Source: Mercurialis annua (taxonomy: Eukaryota; Streptophyta; Magnoliopsida; Malpighiales; Euphorbiaceae). Taken from it: a stretch of 64,000 nucleotides of DNA. Shown here in pieces: positions 47,485 to 59,097 of the stretch (the first letter of the stretch is position 1; every line of letters starts with the position of its first letter). A model generated the notes under the pieces. The model worked only from the letters and a program-made list of their open reading frames with translations, made no database searches and had not been told where the DNA came from. A program made the position numbers and the translations under genes. The stretch lies in contig NC_065573.1 in the NCBI RefSeq assembly GCF_937616625.2, positions 12,291,001 to 12,355,000 on the forward strand, written 5' to 3'.

Positions 47485-47496
47485 TGGTATCAGAGC
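47485..47496 (+). promoter_or_regulatory. Primer binding site of H
   Basis: TGGTATCAGAGC, initiator-Met tRNA type. Confidence 0.92.
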
Positions 47497-47594
47497 GGGG
47501 ATTAGATTTCAAAGGGCATTGAGTTGTGATGCATATTGGCATAACATATATAACATGATATACATCTAATTGATGTAGTACATCTTCTATAGGA

Positions 47595-48436
47595 TGGATG
47601 AGCATGGAAATGATTCCATTGGCCCAGAAATGTCTGTAGAGTCTGTGCATAGTCCTGCAAATGCATCTTTTAATGAACATGAACATTCTGAAGATAATGT
47701 TCCACCGCAAGATGAAAATCCCTTGCTATGACATTTTAATAAAATGTTGCAAAGAATGGCACAACCTCCACAACATCGAGCACAGGAACCAAAAATTGAC
47801 AAAAACTATGATAGAGAGTTAGGAAACAAGGGGCAAAGACATTTGGAGGTACTATAGATCCTGCAGAAGCTGAAGAATGGTTGAGAAATATAGAGATTTT
47901 TAGATAGAATTGAATGCGCTCCTCAGTAGAAGCTGATATATGTAGAGTCATTATTAGAGAAGGATGCTTTGGATTGGTGGGAAACACTTCCAGGAGGCGG
48001 GAATAGGCCATTGCCTTTAACCTAGGATGATTACCTCAGAGAATTTGGTGAGAAGTACATGCCACCAGTGTATCGTGATAAAAAGAAAATTTAATTCTTG
48101 GAACTGAATTAGTGGCCGAATATGAACTTCAATTTTGTCAGATTATCAAAGTATGCACCTGAGGAGATTACTATTGAGGAAAGGAAAAGAAGTAAATTTG
48201 AAAGGGGTTTGAACCTTGATATTCGATAAAACAATTGCTGTAAGACCCCTACTTATAGTGTAATTGAAGCCGCTTTGAGAGCTGAAGAAATACTAGTTGA
48301 AAGGAGTGAGATAGTGTCTAAAAAAACGACTGGGACTTTTAATGCTCCTTCAAGACATGGTAGTTAATTTTCTATTAGAGGGTCAAGTTCAAATACTAGT
48401 AGCTATAGAGGAAAGGGAAGAGGTCAATCGAGTTGG
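47595..48436 (+). pseudogene. Gag of H, first part
   Basis: Starts MDEHGNDSIGPEMSVESVHS at 47595. After a frameshift near 47835 the capsid is recognisable: FGGTIDPAEAEEWLRNIEIF, LLEKDALDWWETLPGG, YLREFGEKYMPP, and the PEEITIEERKRSKFERGL segment. About eight stops and one frameshift. It is interrupted at 48442 by Y, and its zinc knuckles lie after Y at 61455. Confidence 0.85.
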
Positions 48437-48441
48437 CCAGT
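48437..48441 (+). other. Target site duplication of Y, left copy
   Basis: CCAGT before the 5' LTR, repeated exactly at 61450-61454. Confidence 0.92.
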
Positions 48442-50768
48442 TGTAGACACCTATTTTCCGGACAGGTAAAAAAACGATATGATATTGAGGCATCCAATGA
48501 TGATTTCCAGAGAAAATCGTCTGGGTGACGATCTATCGATCCGTTTGTATGACATCAAGCAGACAGATCAGTGCGCAGCGGCAATCTTGAGGCGTTGAAT
48601 CATAATTAGCCGCGAATAGCACATAAAATCCAAAGAAAATGTAGTCTAAGTCCAGAAATGTGACTAATTGCAGCTTCTTAGAAGTTTATGGGTCAATTTG
48701 CAAGTTTGACAGGCTGAAATTGACCATAACAAAACTCATAGGGTCCAGGAGTTATTTTAGACACTTTTAGGGACCAAATAGTGACTTTAGACACACTTAA
48801 CCCCTATGTAAATAATTAATTCAAATTTAATTAGTAAAATAGTATAAAAAGGTGAACTAATCCTATCTTCTAACAACCTCCATCTCTTCACACTTCTTCT
48901 AACTAGACTACGACTCTGACATGGTTAATTACCGAGTTAACCGACTTAAACCCTAAGCTAACCCATAGAAAACTACATGAATAACCGACTTAACTTCCAA
49001 GCTACCTCCACCACTATAAATAGGACCCCTAGGCAGCCTAGCCAAGGGGCCGGAAATTCAAACCCTAGCCGAGCCCTGCACAAACTGATAGACGAACAAA
49101 GACCCAAAAAATACCAGTCCCATTCGAATCAAACAAGGCACACACACTCACACACCAGTCAACCAGACAGCTAAGGACGATCTGATCCTTCAAGAACGCC
49201 CTGCAGCGCACTGATCCAAGCTGGATTCTACATCCGGATAACCATAAAACGAGCCACGGATGCAAAACGGTACCCCTGAGGGCCCAATATCACTGTTTCG
49301 AATTTTCATGTTTATATCATCATATTTGCTGTTTATATGTGATTTGTAGCGTGTTTTGGGCATTTTGAGTCGTTTTTGCCCATAAACGTCCTTATAATCA
49401 CCCTCGGACCTCTATTTTTGTTTAATTTATTTGCTGCCCAGAAACGTTTGACCCGTTTGTGAGTTTTTTCACATGTACCTTACTCGAATACGAACCCGAC
49501 ATCTCAAAAATGGACGAAAACGGACCTAAAACGAACCCGGAACGGCGAAAACGAGCGGCGGGGTCGGCGGAAGACTTGCTAGTGGCGCCTGAACACTCTG
49601 GCACGGGGCCAGAGTCGTCTGGCGCGGCGCCAAAACTCCCTCTCTCTCTTCAAGAACAGCCCCAGAACGTTCCCAGATCTCGTGCAATGCGATTCGGACC
49701 TGAAAACGTGTTTCTAGGCTCATTCAGACTCGGAATTAGGCCCGATTCAAAGCCCAGAATTGTATTTTTCATTACCTAGCTGTTTCTAGTAGTTAATGGG
49801 TCAGACCTAATTGTAAACCGGGCCTCGAAGCCCAAATATTGTAAACTGCAAAAAACCGGGCTCAAAGCCCAATAGACCGCAAACCCAACCACTTCCAGAA
49901 GCCGTACCGGGATGGTTCAAACTTTGAATCAACCCCGGTTCAAACCAGCAGAATAGTATCGACGAGATGAACAACTCTCGTGCTCAGGACGAAGACCATT
50001 TCGGACCAGAACCACCTCCAAACGGGCCGTGAGTGCAGCCCACTGACAAAGTCAACGAGGTTTAAAAGTATTCCTAACCTTGTATGTATATCAACTATAA
50101 ATGGGTATGCTTGCAATGTTTACTGCTTTCAAACTGGCCCAGCCCAGTCCATCATTAACAGGTTAAAGGACTAACCACCTCAAAGCAATCAAATCCACTC
50201 CAGCAAATCACCTAAATGACTTAGGTTAATCACATGAATATGTAATTAGAATGTGTATAGGTTTTAAAGATGGCTAATAAAATCAACCAGACTTAGACAT
50301 CCTAATAGACTATTATGCATACGAATTGACCAGACCAGACCTTCACTTGATTATCTGTTAGATACCGCCAGGGTTAGATGAATGATTAGGCCTAAGTGCT
50401 CTTCTCCAGTCCAGATCGAGTCATATGCGAGTCAAACTTGTTTAAGACGCTTTCATCCCTGATTCCAGCTTTGATATCCTGTGAACTCCACTTGATTGTC
50501 GAGATGAGATAAGGGTAAATCCGGTAAATAACGAGGAAGGGCTCTTTGAGAGAGTACATGAGAATCAGGATATGTCCACGAACCCGGTCTTTGGCTCGGC
50601 GTACGGTAATCTCCTCGGAGGCGAGTGAGATTACCTAGTCGATATAAAAGGTAGTCCTAGCACGGCTAGGTGGCAACTCCACAATTTATCAACCTTAAAC
50701 TAGAACTGAGTCGACCATAAGCCTGGGCGAGCGAGGGGACGATTCCTCCGGAACCCGCTTCGCTCACA
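48442..50768 (+). repeat. 5' LTR of Y
   Basis: TGTAGACACCTATTTTCCGG to CGCTTCGCTCACA. Collinear with the 3' LTR; by eye I count about 17 mismatches in the first 184 bp but only about 2 in the last 50, so divergence is uneven. A GGCGCC-rich palindrome cluster lies at 49582-49632. Confidence 0.93.
49015..49022 (+). promoter_or_regulatory. TATA box of Y 5' LTR
   Basis: TATAAATA followed by GGA, at the same relative place in the 3' LTR and in the LTR of X. Confidence 0.65.
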
Positions 50769-50769
50769 G

Positions 50770-50787
50770 TAGCGACTCTACCGGGGA
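50770..50787 (+). promoter_or_regulatory. Primer binding site of Y
   Basis: TAGCGACTCTACCGGGGA, one base off the TGGCGACTC type, one base after the LTR as in X. Confidence 0.7.
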
Positions 50788-51850
50788 TTTCAAAACAACC
50801 ATTTTTAAAACTAAAACGTTTCAAAAACTGGTTTTCGAAAATGGTTGCCAAATGGACATAAAACCGCCGACTCTTTATCAAAATGCCTTTCCTGCTATTT
50901 ACCAGATTTGTCTGCAAGTGTTGCATTGCATTAAAATTTCTCTTCTCATCTTACTCTCTAGGAGTCCCGATTACCACCCCCGATACTCATAGCCGATTCC
51001 ATGTCAGGCGTTGCATTCCAATGTCTGGAACGTCTTATGCGGAGTAGTATCACTCATAGCCCAGTACCTTGGTCGTTTGCACTCGTGATTGAGGAGACCC
51101 GCTAAAGGTATATCAGTTTGTGGGGACCTTAAACGGTTAGTACTAAAACCCGAACGACTCAACCAACATGCATTCCAACTCAGTCATTATCCTCTAAGGA
51201 AACACCCAACATAATGTTTGTATTTGAGGCATATAGTCGATGTAAGAGTCTGAATCCATAATTTTAAAGACAACCGTTTTTTAAAATTCCAGTCTTAGGT
51301 CTGGCCTAACAGTTTTCAGTTTCAAAAACTCGATTTCAAAAATCACTCCGCTAGGCCGGATTTAAAAGCAAACTCCGATCAAGTGAAACTCCTTCACTTG
51401 GTCAATTCCCGAATAACCAGTCTAGTCAAGTGTGCGACCATGCACTTGGCTAGCCGAAAGGCTCGATATTTCCAGATTTCAATAACGGACCGAATTGTCC
51501 ACTTTCTATGTTTTGTTACCTTCCGACAAAGGGACAAAAGACTTTTACATTGATAATTCGTTTGTCTGATTTAGAACTGCTAGAAGAGAGCTTGCGGGAA
51601 CGCCGACTCTTGTATTGCGATACGAAAGTCCAGACCAGAAAATCCTAGGATTATACCTCACCCGAGAAACGTGTGTGGGAGAAATAAGTTTGGAAGGAAC
51701 AACGTGTCTCTATGATATAAACTGCTTACCTACTATCTACCTGCTATGTGCTATGTGTCTGAAACTAACCCCTGCATATCACGCATATCATGCATCTGCA
51801 TATCACACATATCATGCATCATGTACTAACCCCTTAGGGATACAGCCATC
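50788..51850 (+). other. Leader of Y
   Basis: Collinear with the leader of X (aggagtcc, cgatactcatagccg, aacgtcttatgcgg, gaacaacgtgtctct, ccccttagggatacagcc). Noncoding apart from chance frames. Confidence 0.65.
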
Positions 51851-53280
51851 ATGTCGACTGCTCTTTCGGTTACACAGCCAACACCTAGAGTGTCAAGCAA
51901 CCAGCCAGACATATCAAAAACGGGTCTACTATGACTCCAGAATCGGCAATTCAGACAGCCGAGAAATCAAGAGACAACTCTACTACAAATCCAGCATCGC
52001 CGATCCAAACGGTTTGACAGATCGACTCAGCCGTACCGGATAGGTTAACAACAATAAGACTGATGGTCAGGCGAACAAAGATTCTAAGCAGGTCGACGAA
52101 AAGTTCACCATTCAGAAGAATCCAAACAGGGTGACGGAAATATCACCATTCAAAAGAAGCTAAACAGGGCGGCGGAAAGCTCACCATTAAGAAGAGTCTA
52201 AACAGAGCGACGGAAAGCTCATTATTCAACACAACCAATGGGAGCGACATGGTCTCCGGAAATTTCAGCCATCCGGAAAGAAAGATGGAGCAACATGGTC
52301 TTTAACGGTTTCAGCCTCTCCAGAACAACCAAAGGGAGCGGAAGAAGTCCCAACTACCCAAACAAAGCAACCGAAGTTTCAGTGTTCCTGAACAACCAAA
52401 TGGAACGACGAAAATTTCAGTAAAGGGAGACGAAACGACGAAGGAAGCTAACAAGCGGAGCAACGGAGGCTTCAATCTACCCCGAACACCTAAAGAAGAA
52501 GTTCCATGCAGAATAGCCGAATGAAGTAGCGGGAATACCGACCATTAAGGACATGCATATCAAGGACGCGCTCAAATTCTGGGAAAAGATTTTGCTACGA
52601 GACGATTCATCCTGTTTTCCGGTTTTAGTTATCATCTCATGCATTCGATTAATTTTCGAAATATTCATTTGACTAAAATTCCAGAGTCGATGAAATCTAT
52701 TTTGCTCATTTATGCGATGTCTTGCCAAATAGACGTGTTATTTTCAATCTCCATACGTTCATGAATGATAGAATTGAGCTAAATACAACCGGCGCAATCA
52801 ATGTCCGGTACAGGAAAACGATAAAATCGAAGTCCAGAGATAATTCTGTTTCAATAGGTTCTAACCCTGACAAGCAAGGGGTGAGAAAACCGAACGAACC
52901 TTTCTGCTAAAAAGAAAAAAAAAAGAAAAAGACTTTTTGAAAAAGGGCGGGATGGCAAAGAACCGAAAGAACCTTTCAGCCAAATAGAAAAAAAGAGAGG
53001 GAATAAAAATATTTCAGAAAAAAGGTGAGGGGCGGCGAAAGAACCGAAAAGAAAAGAAGAGAGAGAGAGAGATGTAAAATAGTCAATCATGAAATTCCAT
53101 AAGGACTGAATTGACAACAGGGGTATGATCGCTTGAAACAGAAAATATCAAGTATCTCAATTAATGTACCGGATATTGAATGAGTCAATATATAGATATT
53201 TTATCAAGCAAGTATATTGATTATTGACTAACACATGTACATAAAAAGAGCGGACAAATGACTCTAAAAGCACAATCCAT
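51851..53280 (+). other. Region of Y in place of gag-pol
   Basis: About 1.4 kb with no protein family recognised. From 52080 to 52240 three to four imperfect copies of about 50 bp recur (key words aaacagggcg, cggaaagctcaccatt). 52240-52420 has further irregular repeats (gaac(a/g)accaaa(t/g)gg). 52900-53070 is A/G-rich. The 53080-53220 part matches X near 30300. Confidence 0.5.
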
Positions 53281-53293
53281 GAGACAATAGAAC

Positions 53294-53299
53294 AAATAT

Positions 53300-53350
<51 letters not shown>

Positions 53351-53491
53351 TATCTATATATATATACATATATACATATACATATACATCTATACATATA
53401 CACATATATATATCTATACATATACATCTATAGATATATATATGTATAGATGTACATATACATATCTATAGATGTATATGTATAGATGTAC

Positions 53492-53527
<36 letters not shown>

Positions 53528-53575
53528 ATATATATATGTGTATAGATATATATATATGTATAGATATATATGTAT
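53294..53575. repeat. AT microsatellite with TA/CATA/TG variants
   Basis: Long (TA)n run grading into tatacatatacat and tatagatgtacat, with a (TG)8-like block near 53510. Open frames across it encode Tyr/Ile/Val/Cys-rich low complexity and are not genes. Confidence 0.95.
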
Positions 53576-54236
53576 AAATGATTTTTAAACTTTCAAAAAA
53601 ATTCTTGCATCACGCATTCGTCATCATCATCATCGAACAGGATCCGCCCAAAGCAATACAACAGAATCTAGAGCAGGAGAAGCAGCCAAGACTCTTCATT
53701 GAAACATCAAGTTACATGACCAGAAAACTGAATGCTTGAATGAGGGGGCGATTTGAACCGCCCTGAGCAGCTAAAAAGAAACAGAAGACTAGACAGCAAG
53801 CGGAGGCGACATGCCTCCACACCCAAAATCCAATAGGCAAGAGACCTCTAGAAACAGAAGACTACACAACAAGCGGAGGCGATAGGCCTCCATACCCGAA
53901 CAATTATCAAAGGAACGACAGATTCCTGACACCATAGACGTCAGGAATCAACACCCAGAACCCGGGGGTAGAAGACCCCCACCAATCAGATAGTGAGGGA
54001 CAGAAGATCTCCATCAACCAGAAGATGGACATCTAAAGTCCCAACAACCTGCAAAGGAACATGCGACGGGTGATAGACCCCTGATAACATAAGTAGTCAA
54101 ACTACAAGTAGAAAGCAGAAAATCAACCAAATTCTCGCTAAACAAGAATACACTGCGCCCAGAGTACACAAAGAAAGCATCAAGTGATCAATAACTACAA
54201 GAAAACATATGGAATAGAAACACAAGGGAACACAGC
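53576..54236. other. Noncoding region of Y before the PMD gene
   Basis: Shares atgagggggcga with X. Two copies of an 80-bp stretch (gaaacagaagacta...aagcggaggcgacatgcctcc) occur at 53790-53900. No gene supported. Confidence 0.5.
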
Positions 54237-56390
54237 CTACACCCCGGGATGCCAATCCTGTGAAGACGACCCAAACACATCATCCTCGCTCCCAGAGAGC
54301 ATATCAGTATCAACCTGCTCAGTCCACATACTACTGCATTGGTTGTTATTCTGACCACCACGGAAGCCAGCCTCTCTACAAACTGGAACGCCAGGGGGAA
54401 TACTGGTGCTAGGACCAGTCAAATCAGGCTCAGGTCGCTGCGGCCTCTCCACCAGAGTATCGATGCGATACAGCTAGAAAGTCAGAGAGCAGTCAGGATA
54501 AACAACATATATCATCTTGCACATTGCATTTCTACCCTCATTTGTGTAGTTACAGCGCACATGAGTGCAACCAGCAAGGTGCAAAAGAGTGCTCCACATA
54601 GGAGGACGGAACAGAGTCCTGCACGAACCGACGTGCGTCACAATAGCGGGCAGTCATCTCAGGCATGTGCACCAGCCTACCAGAAATCATCCGATCGGAA
54701 TTAGCACCGCCCCAACGACGACCCGTCAGCACCCGACCAAGGAATCTTGAGGCAGCCACCCCCGTTCGAACCACATGAGGCCTACGACCATAAGCACCCT
54801 GAGGGATTACCAGAAAAGGAGTCAAAAAAGAGACCAAAAGCGCACAATGAAAACCAAAAGAATGACACATACCTGAGGCCCTGCAGGCGTCCGCCCAACC
54901 GAAACATCAGAGACAACACGCTCCTGATCGTCTATCATCCCAAGCTTAGGCAGATCACCCATAATATGGGATTCGACTAAGTCATCCAAATAACTCTAAT
55001 CTGGATCAGATACAAATCTAGAAGCAAGATAACCACGCAGATCCGAACGTAGATCAGGCGACAGAATGTCCATACCAGACAACATCGATAAAGGAGGATC
55101 ACTGGGAACCATGCGAGAGTAAGGGCCGACCCACCATTGATATACTCGCTCGCCGAGGAACCAAGACCGGCAGTTCGGGCCATGCATCAGATAGCGCATG
55201 CCCGACTTCTCAATAGTGCCCTGTAACCACCTCGCCCACTGTCGTCTTGGAGGACTACACCAAGATGTGTGAATATGAAAAAAGAAGCCAGACGGAGATC
55301 AGAAAAATAAGACAAAATCGGAAGACAACTAGAATGCGAGGCCAACTCACAGTAGTTTAGGATATGCTATTTAGCCTATCTCTAGTCCCAAAAGAAATAT
55401 GTGGAGACTGAGTACGAGAAACATCGCGGGAAGATCGCCGAAACTAGTTAGAATGCCCATCTGTAAGGACCAGATCTGAAACACAAAGCTAAGATCAGAA
55501 TAACAACCAACGCAGAAAGAGGATAGAGTTGTCACAAAAACTCACGTGGATGACATGCCACATCCCTTAGAGATAGGATCCCCCACGGACCACGCCATCC
55601 ATGATAGTGTACAAATACGCAAGAGTAGGAGAACCCCAATCATATGAGCTAACTAGATCCAGATCTGCTAGAGCCGGCAGAATACACAGAGGCAGAGTGC
55701 AGCCGGAATTGCAAAACAAGGCGGTCCCCAGCAAATAAACAATGAAAGCCCTCGCATCCTAATCTACTTCCGCAGAAGAATCCGGAACATAGACAAAGTA
55801 GCACTCGCGCAACTCAGTGTACCGAATGGTCCGAAACTTCATCTCTGGAACCAAACCTAGCAACGTGCAAATATAATCAGATCTGTGGCAAAACGTCTCC
55901 AACCCATCATCAAAGGGCACCGGAGAACCACTGAAAGCAACTCCAGTAATGAGAGAAAAGACTAGAGGGGTCATAGTGAACTCCCCCACCGGAAGATGGA
56001 AAGTATGAGTAGTATCCATCCAACGCTCTATCAAATGACGCATGTAAGTGTTATCCGTCCGCGGAAATCAGTAAACAAAGATCCAGATAAGCGACCAAAG
56101 CCCGTATCGTCCACGCGAGAACGCACCACATCACTCAACATGCCATACTAGAGACGAGCCTCTGAAAAGTTCCCCGATGTCCAGAATGGTCTCTGAGACA
56201 CAGAAAACATCAAAACAAAGGTCAGAATCGCAACACAAGAAGCACGAAGAAGCAACACAGGCGGCCCTAGAGGACTCTCTAGCGCTACACCATTGCGCCA
56301 GATGGTCTGGCGCTGCACCAGAGTGGTGTGGCGCCACAGACACATCAATTTGAAGCCCTCCAGGGCACCCCTCTTACTGATGGGATTCAA
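54237..56390 (-). pseudogene. Antisense plant mobile domain (PMD) gene of Y
   Basis: Homologue of the X gene. The core frame (56043-55759) has LIERWMDTTHTFHLPVGEF and PLVFSLITGVAFSGSPVPFD; it continues through LPALADLDLVSSYDWGSPTL to an intron at 55476-55545 (GTGAGT to TGTTTCAG). The next exon holds SGMRYLMHGPNCRSWFLGER (55199-54996). A further intron at 54799-54872 is canonical (GTATGTGT to CCCTCAG), and the exon after it has GRRPHVVRTG and HMPEMTARY. Stops at 55759 (TAG) and 55567 (TAA) break it. The amino end, GFGRLSGSLF, is present near 56090 but with shifts. Splice sites and exon order match X. Confidence 0.8.
56278..56345. repeat. GC-rich palindrome cluster of Y
   Basis: Units such as TGGCGCTGCACCAGAGTGG and TGTGGCGCCACA near the start of the antisense PMD gene, in the same relative place as 37596-37683 in X. 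Confidence 0.55.
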
Positions 56391-56900
56391 TTTCGGACTA
56401 TTTCCGACCAGGATTCGTACAAAATTTCAAACATACAAGCAACAGAAAGGCTGCAAAAGAAGAGAATGCAAATAACCGTACCTCAAACTGAAATCCAGAA
56501 TAGACATGCGTCTCCAAGCGCAGCAGAAGCGGAACCTTCTGATCAGGATCCAGTTGAGAAGCAACATGATCAGACTATAGCTCTGGCCCATCACATTGCT
56601 CCACAAACGCCCACAATGGCTCTATAATGTTACTCATAAAGAAAGAAAATTGCAAAAGCAAGAAAGTCAAATTGCAAAGTGAAAAATAATCACACTTCCT
56701 CCAAGGTTTATAAAGAGCAATCTAGCTAAAAGACGAAAGGTCTTGAAAATGACAAACACGCTAAAAGACGAAAGATCTTGAAAATGGTAAACATGCTAGA
56801 AGACAAGAAGCTAAAAGACGAAAGATCTTGGAAATAGCAAGCTAGCTAGAAAACAAAAGAAGCTCAAAAGGACAAGCTCACAAGAAGACGAAAGCTGCCG
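56346..56900. other. Spacer upstream of the PMD gene of Y
   Basis: No gene. From 56710 a 35-45 bp unit (ctaaaagacgaaagatcttg) recurs about four times. Confidence 0.5.
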
Positions 56901-56904
56901 AAGC

Positions 56905-57310
56905 CGTGCATGCGACCAGGAATACAGACCGGGGGCAAGAGCCACATAATACAGACCGAGGGGCAAGATCCACAAAATCAGGGTACAGATCGGGGGCAAC
57001 AACTGCAGAATCAGAGTATAGACCGGGGGCAAGACCCCGCAGAATCAGAGTACAGACCGGGAGCAAGAGCCATAGAATACAGACCGGGGGGGGAAGAGCC
57101 ATAGAATCAGGGTCTAAACCGGGAGCAAGAGCCGCATAATAAGAGAACATATCAGCATCAAAATACAGACCTGGGGGCAAGTGCCGCAGAATAAGAGCAT
57201 AGATCAAAATCAGAGTACAGACCGGGGGCAAGAGCCGCAGAATCAGAGCATATCAGAATCAGAGCACAGATCGGGGCAAGAGACGTAGAATCCAAGTGAA
57301 GATCGGGGGC
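56905..57310. repeat. About 30-bp minisatellite of Y
   Basis: Roughly twelve imperfect copies of CAGACCGGGGGCAAGAGCC followed by gcagaatcagagta, with unit lengths of about 28-36 bp. Confidence 0.85.
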
Positions 57311-57690
57311 AAGAGCCGCGAAAGCAAAGTATAGATCAGAATCAAAACACAGATACGGAGGCAGGAGCCACATAATCAGAAAAGACAAGGGTCGCAACCC
57401 CATATGAATCAAAAGAAGAGGCAATAGCCACAACATCAGAATAAGCTACGGAAGCACGGTAGGAAGAACACCGAGAATTCATAGAGGAACCAGAAACAGG
57501 GGCAAGAGCCGCAACGTCGGTATAAGCTCTGGAAGCATGGTAGGAAGAACACCGAGAATCCCCAAATGAAAAAAAGACAAAGGCAAGAACCGCGACAACA
57601 GAATAAGCCCCGAAATCACGGTAGGAAGAACATCGAGGATCCCTAGAGGAAAAACGATCAGAGTCAGCCGGAATAAGCTCCAAAAGCATA
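57311..57690. repeat. About 116-bp repeat of Y
   Basis: Three imperfect copies of a unit with agcac/atggtaggaagaac, accgagaat and aggcaagagccgc-like words, at about 57450, 57530 and 57615. Confidence 0.6.
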
Positions 57691-57910
57691 ACCCTGATAG
57701 AAGAGAATCAGGAAGATGATAAGAAGAATGCCAAAGAACGACGAGAATACGTCAAAGCCTGATAGAATAGAATCAGCAGAATGGTAAGAAGAACACCAAA
57801 GAATGACGAGAAGACGTCAAACCCTAATAGAAAAGAATCAGCAGAATGGTAAGAAGAACAGCAAAGAACGAAGGGAAGACGCCGAAGCCTGATAGAACAT
57901 AATCAGCAAA
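57691..57910. repeat. About 70-bp tandem repeat of Y
   Basis: Three copies of aatcagcagaatggtaagaa plus agaacgacgagaagacgtc and aagcctgatag. Confidence 0.8.
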
Positions 57911-58040
57911 ACTTCGATTAGAGGAGGATCTAATGTGGGGATGTCATTAGATTATGTCTGCATCAGTTCAAATAAACTTTAGACATTTCCGTCAATTGTG
58001 AAATAATTGCAAAATCCGGGCATCCACGCAAGAGGATGGC

Positions 58041-58147
58041 CCTCGGGACGGCCGAGGGGGTGCTGTCCCTTCTGCAACCCTAAGAAGTACCCGAAAGGAT
58101 AATTCCAGGCGCCTATGCAACCGGGCGAACCTTGGGCCGGCCAAGGG
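58041..58147. other. Two covarying hairpins of Y
   Basis: CCTCGGGACGGCCGAGGG at 58041-58058 and CCTTGGGCCGGCCAAGGG at 58130-58147 lie in an 89-bp duplication. Stems differ by a C/T change matched by G/A on the other arm. X has two more of the kind. Confidence 0.7.
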
Positions 58148-58267
58148 GGTGTTGTCCCTTCTACAACTCTGAGAAGTACCGATAGGATAATTACCAGAGG
58201 TCCAAGCCCTTGGATCACTCTAAGGCGGACTGAGAGTTTGTGGCCCTATTCCACAGGGCATCCAGAA

Positions 58268-58988
58268 ACTATTATCGGGCTGTGGGAGAATAAACCGAAA
58301 ACGGGGGAGCATAACGTCAGTATTGTGCACCGCGACAGATAGCGCTCAGGATAGGGCGCTACCACCAGAGACTACTCTCGGGCTGTGGGAGAATAGACCG
58401 GAAACGAGGGAGCACAACGTCAGTATTGTGCACCGCGATTGGTAGCGCTCAGGATAGGGCGCTACCCCCAGAGACTACTCTCGGGCTGTTAAAGAGTAGA
58501 CCAGAAACGAGGGGGCACATCGTCAGTATTGTGCACCGCGACAGGTAGCGCTCAAGATAGGGCGCTACCACCAGAGACTATTCTCAGGCTGTGGGAGAAT
58601 AGACCGGAAACGGGGGAGCACAGTGTCAGTATTGTGCACCGCGACAGGTAGCGCTCAGGATAGGGCGCTACCACTAGAGACTATTCTCGGGTTGTGGGAG
58701 AATAGACAGGAAGCGAGGGGGCACAACGTCAGTATTGTGCACCGCGATAGGTAGCACTCAGAATAGGGCGCTACCACTAGAGACTATTCTCGGGCTGTGG
58801 GAGAGTTGACCGGAAACGAGGGAGCATAGCGTCAGTATTGTGCACCGCAACAGGTAGCGCTCAGGTTAGGACGCTACCATCAGAAGCTATTCTCGGGCTG
58901 TGGGAGGATAAACCAGAACAAGGGCACGTGGAGTCAGCATCACGCACCGCAGCTGGTAGTGCTCTGGCTCGGGCATTACAAAACCACC
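58268..58988. repeat. 103-bp tandem array of Y, seven copies
   Basis: Units start at 58268, 58371, 58474, 58577, 58680, 58783 and 58886, an exact 103-bp period. Each has a tctcgggctgtgggagaata word, a gtcagtattgtgcaccgcga word and an inverted pair TAGCGCTC...GGGCGCTA. Two thirds of the bases are invariant by eye. Noncoding. Confidence 0.93.
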
Positions 58989-59048
58989 CACAAGCTGGTA
59001 CCTCTACAGTGGGCAGTATCCTTGTCATTGTCGAACACTGAACTACTT

Positions 59049-59097
59049 TAACGTGAATTGACCTACTTCGCTAATTCGCGTTAAATAGGTGGCAAAC
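59049..59097 (+). promoter_or_regulatory. Hairpin and polypurine tract of Y
   Basis: Stem taacgtgaattga / ctaattcgcgtta with loop near ctacttcg at 59049-59083, then aaataggtggcaaac abutting the 3' LTR. Equivalent to X 39175-39223. Confidence 0.75.

Noticed and set aside
47485..47496. tRNA gene at TGGTATCAGAGC
   Set aside because: Only the 12-base primer site complementary to a tRNA 3' end; no cloverleaf around it.
53157..53427. Open frames over the AT microsatellite
   Set aside because: Repeat translation of (TA)n and CATA; no coding meaning.
56878..57440. Minus-strand frames with PPVCTLIL-like repeats as a repeat protein
   Set aside because: Translation of the 30-bp minisatellite; unit length varies and breaks the frame.
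58268..58988. CRISPR-like repeat array
   Set aside because: Copies are directly contiguous with no unique spacers, period 103 bp, in a plant retroelement.
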